DNA from: Megascapheus bottae | Taxonomy: Eukaryota > Chordata > Mammalia > Rodentia > Geomyidae | Direction: 5' to 3' | DNA: 64,000 nucleotides | Assembly: GCA_024803745.1 (NCBI GenBank) | Contig: JANJXV010000154.1 | Coordinates: 1,178,001-1,242,000 of the forward strand | Part shown: positions 23,467-36,670 of the stretch, piece by piece | Position numbering within the stretch: position 1 is the stretch's first letter | How the letters are laid out: every line of letters starts with the position of its first letter | Notes under the pieces: model-generated | Database searches by the model: none | Told to the model about the DNA's origin: nothing | Seen by the model: only the letters and a program-made list of their open reading frames with translations | Position numbers and translations under genes: made by a program

Positions 23467-23672
23467 TTTTTATTTTCTTTTAACTTTCTGCCAGTCTTGG
23501 GGCTTGAATTCAGGTCCTGAGCACTGTCCTCGGGTTTTCTCAAGTCTAGCCCTCTGCCACTTGAGCCACAGTGCCACATCTAGATTTTCTATCTATGTGG
23601 TACTGAGCAATCAGACCCAGATCTTCATGGATGCTAGGCAAGCACTCTACCACTATGCCAAACTCTCAACCC
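23467..23672 (-). mobile_element. Unit 2 SINE-a (ID dimer)
   Basis: Same insertion site and orientation as in unit 1, including the flanking (TCA)n tract. Confidence 0.85.
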
Positions 23673-23908
23673 TGACATAGTAATTATAAAGTCATCATCA
23701 TCATCATCATATCCAAATATCCTTTCTTCTACAAAGAATGAACACTTAACTGTGTCTAATGCTTTTTTTTTTAATTTCACTAATTCTTCTGTGTTTTTCC
23801 CTCTTGCATTTCTTACACATGACAGCAAAGCTAATCTTCAGGAAAAAATTGATTAGGATACAGAAACCTAATAATATCCTAGTAGATTGACGTCAAAAAT
23901 ATGTGCAA

Positions 23909-24108
23909 GATGCCCTGTGTGTTTGACCTAGTGGGAGAGTCCTTGGCTACCAAGCAGTAAGCCTCAGGTTTGATTCCTCATTACCACATACATAGAAAAC
24001 GCTGCAAGTGGTGCTGTGGCTCGGTGGGACAGCTAAAGCCTAAAGAAAGCCCAAGAACAATATTCACACTCTGAGGTCAAGTCCCAAGACTAGCAAAAAC
24101 AAAAAACA
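23909..24108 (+). mobile_element. Unit 2 SINE-b (ID dimer)
   Basis: Same insertion as 16511-16710. Its A-tail is interrupted by a C ('aaaaaacatt'). Confidence 0.85.
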
Positions 24109-25153
24109 TTCGACAAGGGACAAAATGCAGGCAGAGAAGGCACTGTGAAGCAAATGTTTTGTAAAGGATGAGGGCAATATTGACCCTTAAGTTTGGATCT
24201 TACCTAAGAAAGGCTCCTTGAGCCTGAGCCCAGACTAGTAGTTGGGCCTAGTGGAAGACATTGGGATTGGACAAATAAGGTGTGCTGTATACTACATCCA
24301 CATGTATATTGTGAGACTGGAGGAGAGATTCAGCCTCCAGTATGTCTTTGGTGAGGTCTTCTCTGAGCAAGGATCTTTGGTCATTGGGCCCTGAAAGGTG
24401 ACCATGCCTCCCTCACAATGGAACAGAATATGGAACCCTGGTAACCAAGCCACTGTAACTAACAACCAGCTCAAGCCAGCTCAATTGGCCTGTGGCTCAG
24501 GAGAAAGAAAGATGTTGCTGTGCTGTTGCCAAAGGTCAGGAAACTCGAGTCTCAGGCATGGAATTTGTGGATGTCTTACTCGAAGATGTACATGCTAGAT
24601 CATTGCCAAGCCACAAATCCAGTATAACAGAACTTTCTCTAAGAAGAAGGCCAGGAAAATCCAGGGCAACCAGATGAGGTAAATTTCTAAGAAGAAATGT
24701 ATTTGACCCCATCATACTCCCCACACACTACAACTTTCTTTTTTTTTCATTTTTTTATTTTAATTAGTAAAAGGGTTAGATGATATTTGCCAGATAGAAG
24801 GTGTATTAATTCACATACATTGATAGCCTTTCACATGTCTTGGTACCCATTTCCCTCCAACCCCACACCCCACACCCGTCTTGGTTTTCCCCCCTTCCCT
24901 ATCAAATTTCAAATATCCAAATACAAATAAATTCAATATATCAGATAACAAAGTGAGATACTATACCAATATGGGATAACCAAGGGACAGCAAGCGAGAT
25001 GAGAGACAACATAGTACATTAAGGACAACAATCATTCATTATATGGCTTTTGTGTCAATATCCTGGAGGTCCTTTCAATTAGCTTCACATTATATGGCCT
25101 TATATATGGCCTTTTGCTCTATTGCCAATCTCTGCTAGTAGAGCCCAAGGTTT

Positions 25154-28100
25154 TTACTGATTATGACGAATGAGGGAAACCACTGAGCCTAAGTTCCTTT
25201 GAGTCTGGCTTACTTCACTTAATATGATTTGTTCTAAGTCTTTCCATTTCCTAACAAATGGGGCGATGTCATTCTTTCTGACAGCAGCATAGAATTCCAT
25301 TGTGTACAAACACCACAACTTGTTGATCCACTCATCAACTGAGGGACATCTGGGTTGGTTCCATATCTTTGCTATGGTGAATAGTGCTGCAATGAACATT
25401 GTTGTGCTAGTGGGTTTAGTATGCCCTTGTTTCTGGATTGTTGGGTAAATGCCAAGTACTGGAATTGCTGGGTCATAGGGGAGTTGTATGTTTAGCGTTT
25501 TGAGGCACTGCCGCACTGCTTTCCATAGTGGTTGAACGAGTTTGCACTCCCACCAACAGTGTAGTAGTGATCCCTCCTGACCACATCCCCTCCAGCATCT
25601 GTTGTCATTCGTTTTCCTGATCCTGGCCATTCTAACTGGAGTTAGGTGGAATCTTAGACTTGTTTTGATTTGCATTTCTTTTATGACCAGAGATGTTGAG
25701 CATTTCTTCATGTGTCTATAGGCCATTTTTGTTTCTTCTTCAGAGAAGACTCTCTTTAAGTCTTTGGCCCATTTTGTAATGGGATGGGTGTTACTTTGGA
25801 GGTTAGTTTTGGAGTGATTCAATTTTTTGAGTTGTTGATATATTTTAGATATGAGGCCTTGTTCTGTTGTTTGGGTGGTGAAGATATTCTCCCACTCTGT
25901 AGGCTTCCTGATTAGTTTACTAGCTATATCCGTTGCCATACAAAAGCTCTGCAGTTTAATGCAGTCCCACTTATCCAGCCTTTCTCTGATTTTTTGTGAT
26001 TCTTGGTCCTTATTAAGAAAGTTTCGACCTGTACCAAGGAGGCCTAGTGTATCTCCTATTCCTTCCTTCAGTGTGTCAGCTTTTACCTCCACGTCTTTGA
26101 TCCATTTGGAGTTAATTCTAGTGCGAGGGGACAAAGAAGGATCCAACTTTAGTTTTCTGCAGGTGTTTAACCAGTTCTGCCAGCACAACTTGTTGAAGAT
26201 GCTATCTTTCTTCCATTCTATTTTTTTGGCTCCCTGGTCAAAGATTAGGTGGCCATAGGTCTGTGGTTTAATATCTGGGTCCGCAGTTCTACTCCATTGG
26301 ACTTCAGGCCTGTTCTTGTGCCAGTACCAAGCTGTTTTGAGAATTATAGCTCTGTAATAGAGCCTTAAGTTTGGAATTGAAATTCCTCCAGCGCTGTTCT
26401 TTCTGCTAAGAAGTGTTTTTGCTATACGGGGTCTTTTATTATTCCATATGAAATTTTGAATTGCCTCTTCTATGTCTTTAAAGAATGACATTGGGATGTT
26501 GATGGGTATTACATTGAATTTGTAGATAGCCCTTGGCAAGATTGTCATTTTCACAATGTTGATTCTTCCATTCCAGGAGCAAGGGAGGTTTTTCCATTTC
26601 CTTAGTTCTGCTTTAATTTCCTTTTTTAGGGTTTTAAAGTTTTCATCTAAACGGTCCTTTACATTCTTAGTTAAGCTAATTGCTAGGTACTTTATTTTCT
26701 TTGAGGCTATTGTGAAAGGATTTTCTTTCCTGATTATTGCCTCGTTCCTCTCAGTGTTGGCGTAAAGTAAGGCAGTTGATTTGTGAGGGTTGATTTTATG
26801 GCCTGCTACCCTTCCAAAGCTTTGAATCAGCTCAAGGAGCTTGGGAGTAGAGTCTATAGGATTCTTTAAATACAGAATCATGTCATCTGCAAAGAGGGAT
26901 AGTGTTATTTCCTCTTTCCCTACTTGGATCCACTTTATGCTTGCTTCTTGCCTTATTGCACTGTCAAGGAATTCTAGTACTATGTTAAAAAGGAGTGGAG
27001 AGAATGGGCATCCTTGTCTCGTTCCTGATTTCAGAGGGAATGGCTTTAGATTTTCACCATTAAGTATAATACTAGCAGTGGGTTTCTCATACACAGCCTT
27101 TATTACATTGAGAAATGTTCCATGGATTCCTAGTTTCTCCACATCTTTTAACTTAAAGGGGTTTTGGATCTTCTCCAATGCCTTTTCCGCATCTATTGAG
27201 ACAATCATGTGATTTTATCCCTGCTCCTGTTGATGTGTTGAATTATATTAATTGATTTGTGTATGATGAACCAGCTTTGCCTCCCTGTGATGAATCCAGT
27301 TTGATCATAGTGTATAATTTTTTTGATGAGTTGTTGTAGACGGTTGGCCAGTATTTTGTTGAGAAGTTTTGCATCGATGTTCATCAAAGAAATGGGTCTA
27401 TAGATCTCTCTTTGATGAATCTCTGTCTGGTTTGGGGATGAGGGATATGCTGGATTCACAGAATGAGTTTGGTAAAGGACCTTCATTTTCAATTTCGTTG
27501 AAGAGCTTGAGGAGTATTGGTGTGAGCTCTGCTTTAAAGACCTTATAGAATTCAGCTGTGAATCCATGTGGCCCTGGGCTCTTTTTAAGTGGAAGTTGTC
27601 TAATTTCCATTTCTATTTCAGAGCTTGAAATAGGTCTGTTGAGTTGGGTTAGCTCTTTTTGGTTTAGTGTGGGTATGTTAATATTGTCTAGGAATTCATC
27701 CATTTCTTCTAGATTCTCAAATTTGTTGGCCTAAAGGTTTGAGAAGTATTCCCTCATGTTATTCTGGATCTTGGTAATTTCTGTCGTGATATTACCATTT
27801 TCATCTGCGATTTTGTTTATTTCGATATGCTCTCTTCTTTTTTTTGGTAAGATTTGCTAAGGGCTTGTCAATTTTGTTAATTCTTTCAAAGAACCAACTC
27901 CTTGTTTTGTTGATTCTTTCTATAGATTTTTTTATTCCAAATCATTTAATTCTGCTTTGATTTTAATAATTTGCTTTCTCCTAATGGGTTTAGGGTTGGT
28001 TTGTTGCTCTTTTTCCAGGAGGTTAAGGTGAGACATTAACTAGTTGGTTTGCCATTTTTCCAACTTGCTGTTGTAGGCACTCAGCGCTATAAATTTTCCT

Positions 28101-28985
28101 GTGAGTACTGCCTTTGTTGTGTCCCTAAGGAGTTGATATTTGTGTGCTCCTTATTGTTAAATTTCATAAACAGTTGGATATCTGTTCTGATCTCTTCGAT
28201 TACCCATTGATTTTGATTCAACAATGTGTTGTTCAGTCTCCATGAGTTACAGGGTTTTCTTTGGTGGAGATTTGTGTTCAGCTCCAATTTGATGCCTTTA
28301 TGGTCTGAGAGTGTGCATGGAATAATTTCAGTGTTTCTGAATCTGTCCAGGTTTACTTTATGGCCTAAGATGTGGTCTATTTTGGAAAATGTTCCATGTG
28401 CTGCTGAGAAAAACGTATATTGTGGTGTTACTGGGTGGAATATTCTGCAGATGTCTGTTAGATCTAGTTGGTCTATAGTTGTTCAGTTCTAAGGTTTCTC
28501 TTTTGAGTTTTTGCCTTGATGATCTGTCCATAGGTGAGAGTGGTGTTTTAAACTCACCAACAACCACTGTATTTCGATCTATGTATGGTTTCATTGTAAG
28601 TAAAGTTTCCTTGATGTTGTTTGGAGCTCCGGGATTGGGTGTGTAAATATTTAGGATCGTTATGTCTTCCTGGAGGAAAGATCCCCTTAGTAGTATGTAG
28701 TAACTTTCTTTGTCTTTTCTTACTAATTTTAGTTTGAAGTCTATTGTATCTGATAGGAGGATGGCAACTCCAGCCTATTTATGGGGGCAGTTAGCTTGTT
28801 AGAGTTTATTCCAACCTCTCACTTTCAAAAGATGATTGTTTTTGGGTAAGATGTGTCTCTCGAAGTCAGCAGAACGATGGCTCTTGCTTTTTGTTCCAAC
28901 TAGACAACCTATGCCATTTAATCGGAGAGTTAAGTCCATTGATACTGAGAGTTAGGATTGAGAGATATTTATTAGTTCCTACCAT
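25154..28985 (-). pseudogene. Unit 3 L1 ORF2, 684-codon open 3' part
   Basis: From 27208 to 25154 the frame is open for 684 codons. It covers the reverse transcriptase from [10 protein letters not shown]ough the intact FADD box, the thumb-like region with FIWN, and the Cys-rich C-terminus (CWRGCG ... LLHCWWEC). It has a 9-bp in-frame loss near 26066 that removes three residues. Upstream, a 1-bp loss in an A-run (near 27212) shared by units 2-6 shifts the frame, and the endonuclease is cut into short pieces. There the GEFN box reads Gly-Glu-Phe-Lys. Confidence 0.9.
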
Positions 28986-29216
28986 TTTTAAAAGCTTTTA
29001 GTAGGGCCTGTGTCTTGACAGTAATTGTGGTCCTTAGAAGGTATGCTGTTTAGGTGCCATTTCCTTCCCTATATTGCATTTATTTTGGTTTTCTATGTAT
29101 AGAGCATCTTTGAGAATTCTCTGTAGTGTTGGTTTTGTTTCGACATATTGCTGCAGCTTTTCCCTGGAATGGAATGTTTTTATTTTTCCCTCAGTTATGA
29201 ATGAGAGCTTAGCTGG

Positions 29217-30217
29217 CTACAGTATTCTTGGTTGGTAGTTATTTGATTTAAGGGCATGATATATATGCTTCCAGTCACTTCGTGCTTGCATGGTCTCTGC
29301 TGAGAAATCTGAGGTTATTCTGATTGGTTTGCCTTTGTAGGTTACTGATCCCTTTTCCCTGGCTGCCTTTAGGATCTTTCCTTTCGTTTCTATTGATCCA
29401 GTTCGGATCACAATGTGGCGGTGGGATGTTCTTTTCTGGTCAGGTCTGTTTGGGGTTCTAAAAGCTTCTCGTATCTGGATGGGCCTGCCCTTCTGGATAT
29501 TTGGGAAATTCTCTGAGATGATTTCCTGAAGTATATTTCCAATACCATTGACCTCTTTCTCCACGCCCTCCTCAGTACCAACTAGCCTTAAATGAGGCTT
29601 CCTAATTGTATCTTGGACCTCCTGAAGCGCTCTCTCATATTTCCTAGATTTGGATTGACTCATTTTCTGTTCTTTATAATACCTAAATTATCTTCAGCCA
29701 CGGAAATTCTCTCCTCTGCAATGTCTAACCTGCTATCAAAGCTATCTACTTTATTTTTCATCTCCCTTGCTTCTAATTGCTCACTTTTGATGCCTTGCAT
29801 CCCTTGTTTTAGATCATGTATGGATTTCTTTATCTCCTTGATTTCCTTTTGAGTGGTTAGCTCAGTAGCTTTATTTTCTTTGGACATTTGCTGGAGTTTG
29901 GTCACGTTTTTATTTGTGGATTCTTTGAATTCATCCATCTTTCTTTGAAAAACCTTTATTATGGCCTCCTTTATGGCTTCTTCTTTTTCACTTATCACCT
30001 TGTTTTTGCTTTCCTCTTGTTCAGGTATGGCTTCCTCCATTATCTCTTTCTTTATATTTTCACAATTTTCATTAATGATGTTTATCAATTGCATCTGTGT
30101 AGTACTTGGAAGACTCTCCTCTAGGTTTGCCAGTGACTGTTCCATTGTCTGTTTACATTGGGTGGGGGATGTTGTTTCTTGATTTGACATTTTTCTTGAG
30201 TTTCTTGTTCTGCCCAT
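29217..30217 (-). pseudogene. Unit 3 L1 ORF1, frameshifted
   Basis: Broken only by the shared 4-bp loss near 29673. The N-terminal 185 codons (30217-29660) and the C-terminal 148 codons (29663-29217) are otherwise open. Confidence 0.9.
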
Positions 30218-30880
30218 TTGAAAATGGGAGCAAGATTACTACTAAATACGATTATAGTTTTTCAGATATAACCAACCTAGACCTCTGTAGCTGGCAGACA
30301 CTAGATGTTCACAAGTTTTGATTGGTATTATCACTCTTTCTTTTTGTGCACTTACAGACCAGCCTAATACAACCACTGATAAGCGATTTATACCCAAAAC
30401 AATAAGCCTCTCAATCCAATCTCTATTGTCTTTAAGTCCCTCTGAGCCTAGAGAATAATTAACCACCTACATATACAATATTGCTCAACAGCCATCAAGT
30501 GTAGATCCGTGCAGTATAAGGGTTGAAAGACGAGCAGAGGTCCAGAGAGAGAAAAAAAGAATGAGAGAGGTCAGGGGAGGTGCAAGAGGATTAACGTAGG
30601 AGTGTAAGAATATTGTAGTAATGAAGAAAAGTTATAGCATAAGGATAACTGACATAAGTTGGTAAGTAGGTAGCATATATGAGTACAAAGTTTGGAAAGT
30701 ATTACAATAAAACTTATGTGTTGCTGCACGACTAGCTATTAGCCCAACCAGTGGCCTCACAGTGGACCATGGGATGGATCTGTTTTTCTTGTCTACGTTG
30801 AGGGAAAGGGGTATTTCACAAGATGCAGAAGCGAAGATTTCAGAAGCAAATGCTGTGAGTGAATTAGCTCGTAAAAAGCA

Positions 30881-31086
30881 TTTTTATTTTCTTTTATCTT
30901 TCTGCCAGTCTTGGGGCTTGAATTCAGGGCCTGAGCACTGTCCTCGGGTTTTCTCAAGTCTAGCCCTCTGCCACTTGAGCCACAGTGCCACATCTAGATT
31001 TTCTATCTATGTGGTACTGAGCAATTAAAACCAGATCTTCATGGATGCTAGGCAAGCACTCTACCACTATGCCAAACTCTCAACCC
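30881..31086 (-). mobile_element. Unit 3 SINE-a (ID dimer)
   Basis: Same insertion and orientation as in the other units. Confidence 0.85.
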
Positions 31087-31105
31087 TGACATAGTAATTA
31101 TAAAG

Positions 31106-31156
<51 letters not shown>
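31106..31156. repeat. (TCA)17 microsatellite
   Basis: Perfect TCA run of 17 repeats. The matching tract has 6 repeats in units 1, 2 and 4, 7 in unit 5, 4 in unit 6, and 9 plus an interruption in unit 7. Confidence 0.95.
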
Positions 31157-31157
<1 letters not shown>

Positions 31158-31353
31158 ATCCAAATATCCTTTCTCCTACAAAGAATGAACACATTACTGT
31201 GTCTAATGCTTTTTTTTAATTTCACTAATTCTTCTGTGTTTTTCCCTCTTGCATTTTTTACACATGACAGCAAAGCTAATCATCAGGAAAAAATTGATTA
31301 GGATACAGAAACCTAATAATATCCTAGTAAGATTGACGTCAAAAATATGTGCA

Positions 31354-31554
31354 AGATGCCCTGTGTGTTTGACCTAGTGGGAGAGTCCTTGGCTACCAAG
31401 CAGTAAGCCTCAGGTTTGATTCCTCTTTACCACATACATAGAAAACGCTGCAAGTGGTGCTGTGGCTCGGTGGGACAGCTAAAGCCTAAAGAAAGCCCAA
31501 GAACAATGTTCACACTCTGAGGTCAAGTCCCAAGACTAGCAAAAACAAAAAAAA
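31354..31554 (+). mobile_element. Unit 3 SINE-b (ID dimer)
   Basis: Same insertion and orientation as in the other units. Confidence 0.85.
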
Positions 31555-32598
31555 TTCGACAAGGGGCAAAATGCAGGCAGAGAAGGCACTGTGAAGCAAA
31601 TGTTTTGTAAAGGATGAGGGCAATATTGACCCTTAAGTTTGGATCTTACCTAAGAAAGGCTCCTTGAGCCTGAGACCAGACTGGTAGTTGGGCCTAGTGG
31701 AAGACATTGGGATTGGACAAATAAGGTGTGCTGTATACTACATCCACATGTATATTGTGAAATTGGAGGAGAGATTCAGCCTCCAGTATGTCTTTGGTGA
31801 GGTCTTTTGTGAGCAAGGATCTTTGGTCATTGTGCCCTTAAAGGTGACCCTGCCTCCCTCACAATGGAACAGAATATGGAACCCTGGTAACCAAGCCACT
31901 GTAACTAACAACCAGCTCAAGCCAACTCACTTGGCCTGTGGCTCAGGAGGAAGAAAGATGTTGCTGTGCTGTTGCCAAAGGTCAGGAAACTCGAGTCTCA
32001 GGCATGGAAGTTGTGGATGTCTTACTCGAAGATGTACATGCTAGATCATTGCCAAGCCACAAATCCAGTATAAAAGAACTTTCTCTAAGAAGATGGCCAG
32101 GAAAATCCAGGGCAACCAGATGAGGTAAATTTCTAAGAAGAAATGTATTTGACCCCATTATCCTCCCCACACACTACAACTTTCTTTTTTTTCATTTTTT
32201 TATTGTAATTAGTAAAAGGGTTAGATGATATTTGCCAGATAGAAGGTGCATTAATTCACATACATTGATACCCTTTCACATGTCTTGGTACCCATTTCCC
32301 TCCAACCCCACACCCCCCACCTGTCTTGGTTTTCCCCCCTTCCCTATCAAATTTCAAATATCCAAATACAAATAAATTCAATATATCAGATAACCAAGTG
32401 AGATACTATACCAATATGGGATAACCAAGGGACAGCAAGCGAGATGAGAGACAACATAGTACATTAAGGACAACAATCATTCATTAAATGGCTTTTGTGT
32501 CAATATCCTGGAGGTCCTTTCAATTAGCTTCACATTATATGGCCTTATATATGGCCTTTTGCTCTATCGACAATCTCTGCTAGTAGAGCCCAAGGTTT

Positions 32599-35500
32599 CT
32601 AATGATTATGACGAATGAGGGAAACCACTGAGCCTAAGTTCCTTTGAGTCTGGCTTACTTCACTTAATATGATTTGTTCTAAGTCTTTCCATTTCCTAAC
32701 AAATGGGGCGATGTCATTCTTTCTGACAGCAGGTTAGAATTCCATAGTGTACAAATACCTCAATTTGTTGATCCACTCATCAACTGAGGGACATCTGGGT
32801 TGGTTCCATATCTTTGCTATGGTGAATAGTGCTGCAATGAACATTGTTGTGCTAGTGGGTTAATATGCCCTTGTTTCTGGATTGTTGGGTAAATGCCAAG
32901 TAGTGGAATTGCTGGGTCATAGGGGAGTTCTATGTTTAGCCTTTTGAGGCACTGCCACACTGCTTTCCATAGTGGTTGAACGAGTTTGCACTCCCACCAA
33001 CAGTGTAGTAGTGATCCCTCCTGGCCACATCCCCTCCAGCATCTGTTATCATTCGTTTTCCTGATCCTGGCCATTCTAACTGGAGTTAGGTGGAATCTTA
33101 GACTTGTTTTGATTTGCATTTCTTTTATGACCAGAGATGTTGAGCATTTCTTCATGTGTCTATAGGCCATTTTTGTTTCTTCTTCAGAGAAGACTCTCTT
33201 TAAGTCTTTGGCCCATTTTGTAATGGGATGGGTTTTACTTTGGAGGTTAGTTTTGGAGTGATTCAATTTTTTGAGTTGTTGATATATTTTAGATATGAGG
33301 CCTTCTTCCGTTGTTTGGGTGGTGAAGATTTTCTCCCACTCTGTAGGCTTCCTGATTAGTTTACTAGCTATATCCGTTGCCATACAAAAGCTCTGCAGTT
33401 TAATGCAGTCCCACTTATCCAGCCTTTCTCTGATTTGTTGTGATTCTTGGTCCTTATTAAGAAAGTTTCGACCTGTACCAAGGAGGCCTAGTGTATCTCC
33501 TATTCCTTCCTGTAAACTTTTCAGTGTGTCAGCTTTTACCTCCAGGTTTTTGATCCATTTGGAGTTAATTCTAGTGCAAGGTGAAAAATAAGGATCCAAG
33601 TTTAGCTTTCTGCAGGTGCTAAACCAGTTCTGCCAGCACAACTTGTTGAAGAGGGTATCTTTCTTCCATGCTATTTTTTTGGCTTCCTTGTCAAAGATTA
33701 GGTGGCCATACGTTTGTGGTTTAATATCTGGGTGCGCAGTTCTATTCCATTGGACTTCAGGCCTGCTCTTGTGCCCGTACCAAGCTGTTTTGAGAATTAT
33801 AGCTCTGTAATAGAGTCTAAAGTTTGAAATTGAAATTCCTCCATCGCTGTTCTTTCTGCTAAGAAGTGTTTTTGCTATACAGGGTCTTTTATTATTCCAT
33901 ATGAAATTTTGAATTGCCTCTTCTATTTCTTTAAAGAATGACATTGGGTTGTTGATGGGTATTGCATTGAATTTGTAGATAGCCCTTGGCAAGATTGTAA
34001 TTTTCACAATGTTGATTCTTCCAATCCAGGAGCATGGGAGCTTTTTCCATTTCCTTAGTTCTGCTTTAATTTCCTTTTTTAGGATTTTAAAGTTTTCATC
34101 TAAACGGTCCTTTACATTCTTAGTTAAGCTAATTCCTAGGTACTTTATTTTCTTTGAGGCTATTGTGAAAGGAGTTTCTTTCCTGATTATTGCCTCGTTC
34201 CTCTCACTGTTGGCGTAAAGTAAGGCAGTTGATGTGTGAGGGTTGATTTTATGGCCTGCTACCCTTCCAAAGCTATGAATCAGATCAAGGAGCTTGGGAG
34301 TAGAGCCTATAGGATTCTTTAAATACAGAGTCATGTCATCTGCAAAGAGGGATAGTTTTATTTCCTCTTTCCCTACTTGGATCCCCTTTATGCTTGCTTC
34401 TTGCCTTATTGCACTGCCTAGGAATTCTAGTACTATGTTAAAAAGGAGTGGAGAGAGTGGACATTATTTTCTCGTTCCTGATTTTAGAGAGAATGGCTTT
34501 AGATTTTCACCATTAAGTACAATACTAGCAGTGGGTTTCTCATACACAGCCTTTATTACATTGAGAAATGTTCCATGGATTCCTAGTTTCTCCACATCTT
34601 TTAACATAAAGGGGTTTTGGATCTTGTCAAATGCCTTTTCCGCATCTATTGAGACAATCATGTGATTTTATCCCTGCTCCTGTTGATGTGTTGAATTATA
34701 TTAATTGATTTGTGTATGTTGAACCAGCTTTGCCTCCCTGTGATGAATCCAGTTTGATCATAGTGTATATTTTTTTTGATGAGTTGTTGTAGACGGTTGG
34801 CCAGAATTTTGTTGAGAAGTTTTGCATCGAGGTTCATCAAAGAAATGGGTCTATAGATCTCTTTCTTTGATGAATCTCTGTCTGGTTTGGGGATGAGGGA
34901 TATGCTGGCTTCACAGAATCAGTTTAGTAAAGAACCTTCATTTTCAATTTCGTTGAAGAGCTTGAGGAGTATTGGTGTGAGCTCTGCTTTGAAGACCTTA
35001 TAGAATTCAGCTGTGAATCCATCTGGCCCTGGGCTCTTTTTAAGTGGAAGTTGTCTAATTTCCATTTCTATTTCAGAGCTTGAAATAGGCCTGTTGAGTT
35101 GGGTTAGCTCTTCTTGGTTCAGTGTGTGTATGTTAATATTGTCTAGGAATTCATCCATTTCTTCTAGATTCTCAAATTTGTTGGCGTAAAGGTTTGAGAA
35201 GTATTCCCTCATGATATTCTGGATCTTGGTAATTTCTGTCGTGATATTACCATTTTCATCTGCGATTTTGTTTATTTCGATATGCTCTCTTCTTTTTTTG
35301 GTAAGATTTGCTAAGGGCTTGTCAATTTTGTTAATTCTTTCAAGAACCAACTCCTTGTTTTGTTGATTCTTTCTATAGTTTTTTTATTCCAAATCATTTA
35401 ATTCTGCTTTGATTTTAATAATTTGCTTTCTCCTAATGGGTTTAGGGTTGGTTTGTTGCTCTTTTTCCAGGAGGTTAAGGTGAGACATTAACTGCTTGGT

Positions 35501-36439
35501 TTGCCATTTTTCCAACTTGCTGTTGTAGGCACTCCGCGCTATAAATTTTCCTCTGAGTACTTCCTTTGTTGTGTCCCTAAGGAGTTGATATTTGTGTGCT
35601 CCTTATTGTTAAATTTCATAAACAGTTGGATATCTGTTCTGATCTCTTCGATTACCCATTGTTTTTGATTCAACAATGTGTGGTTCAGTCTCCATGAGTT
35701 ACAGGGTTTTCTTTGGTGGAGATGTGTGTTCAGCTCCAATTTGATGCCTTTATGGTCTGAGAGTGTGCATGGAATAATTTCAGTGTTTCTGAATCTGTCC
35801 AGGTTTGCTTTATGGCCTAAGATGTGGTCTATTTTGGAAAATGTTCCATGTGCTGCTGAGAAAAACGTATATTGTGGTGTTACTGGGTGGAATATTCTGC
35901 AGATGTCTGTTAGATCTTGTTGGTTTATATAGTTGTTCAGTTCTAAGGTTTCTCTGTTGAGTTTTTGCCTTGTTGATCTGTCCATAGGTGAGAGTGGTGT
36001 GTTAAACTCACCAACAATCACTGTGTTTCGATCTATGTATGGTTTCAGTGTAAGTAAAGTTTGCTTGATGAAGTTTGGAGCTCCGGGATTGGGTGTGTAA
36101 ATATTTAGGATTGTTATGTCTTCCGGGAGGAAAGATCCCTTTAGTAGTATGTAGTAACCTTCTTTGTCTTTTCTTACTAATTTTAGCTTGAAGTCTGTTG
36201 TATCTGATATGAGGATGGCAACTCTAGCCTGTTTATGGGGGCAGTTAGCTTGATAGAGTTTATTCCAACCTCTCACTTTCAAAAGATGATTGTTTTTGGG
36301 TAAGATGTGTCTCTCGAAGTCAGCAGAACGATGGCTCTTGCTTTTTGATCCAACTAGACAACCTATGCCGTTTAATTGGAGAGTTAAGTCCATTGATATT
36401 GAGAGTTAGGATTGAGAAATATTTATTAGTTCCTACCAT
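32599..36439 (-). pseudogene. Unit 4 L1 ORF2, broken
   Basis: Endonuclease open in a shifted frame for 284 codons (36393-35539), with Gly-Glu-Phe-Asn in place of Gly-Asp-Phe-Asn and the Ser-Asp-His box kept. A 143-codon piece follows (35350-34919). The palm is interrupted where Thr-Arg-Gln-Gly-Cys becomes Thr-Arg-Lys-stop near 34467, a lesion shared only with unit 7. A 505-codon piece (34334-32817) follows. The frame then shifts near 32861 (one base lost, also in units 5 and 7) before the true end. Confidence 0.9.
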
Positions 36440-36670
36440 TTTTAAAAGCTTTTAGTAGATCCTGTGTCTTGACAGTTCTTGTGGTCCTTAGATGGTATGC
36501 TGTTTAGGTGCCATTTCTTTCCCTATATTGCATTTATTTTGGTTTTGTATGTATAGAGCATCGTTGAGAATTCTCTGTAGTGTTGGTTTTGTTTCGACAT
36601 ATTGTTGCAGCTTTTCCCTGGAATGGAATGTTTTTATTTTTCCCTCAGTTATGAATGAGAGCTTAGCTGG

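Larger units (their letters stand above)
17337..24734 (-). mobile_element. Array unit 2 (complete)
   Basis: First complete unit, 7398 bp. Tail and polyadenylation signal (TTTATT on the plus strand) at 17337-17360, 3' UTR to 17753, ORF2 17754-21572, ORF1 21804-22804, 5' segment 22805-24734. Carries private lesions in ORF2 and an extra stop in ORF1. Confidence 0.92.
22805..24734. other. Unit 2 5' segment
   Basis: Same order as in unit 1: possible L1 5' UTR, SINE-a, (TCA)6 at 23692-23709, SINE-b, and the exon-like block. No gene supported. Confidence 0.6.
24735..32180 (-). mobile_element. Array unit 3 (complete)
   Basis: 7446 bp, the longest complete unit; the expanded (TCA)17 explains most of the excess. 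ORF2 25154-28985, ORF1 29217-30217, 5' segment 30218-32180. Confidence 0.92.
30218..32180. other. Unit 3 5' segment
   Basis: Same layout as the other units, with the longest (TCA)n tract at 31106-31156 (17 repeats). Carries 'aagatggccagg' near 32092, shared with unit 6 where the other units have 'aaggccag' or similar. Confidence 0.6.
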
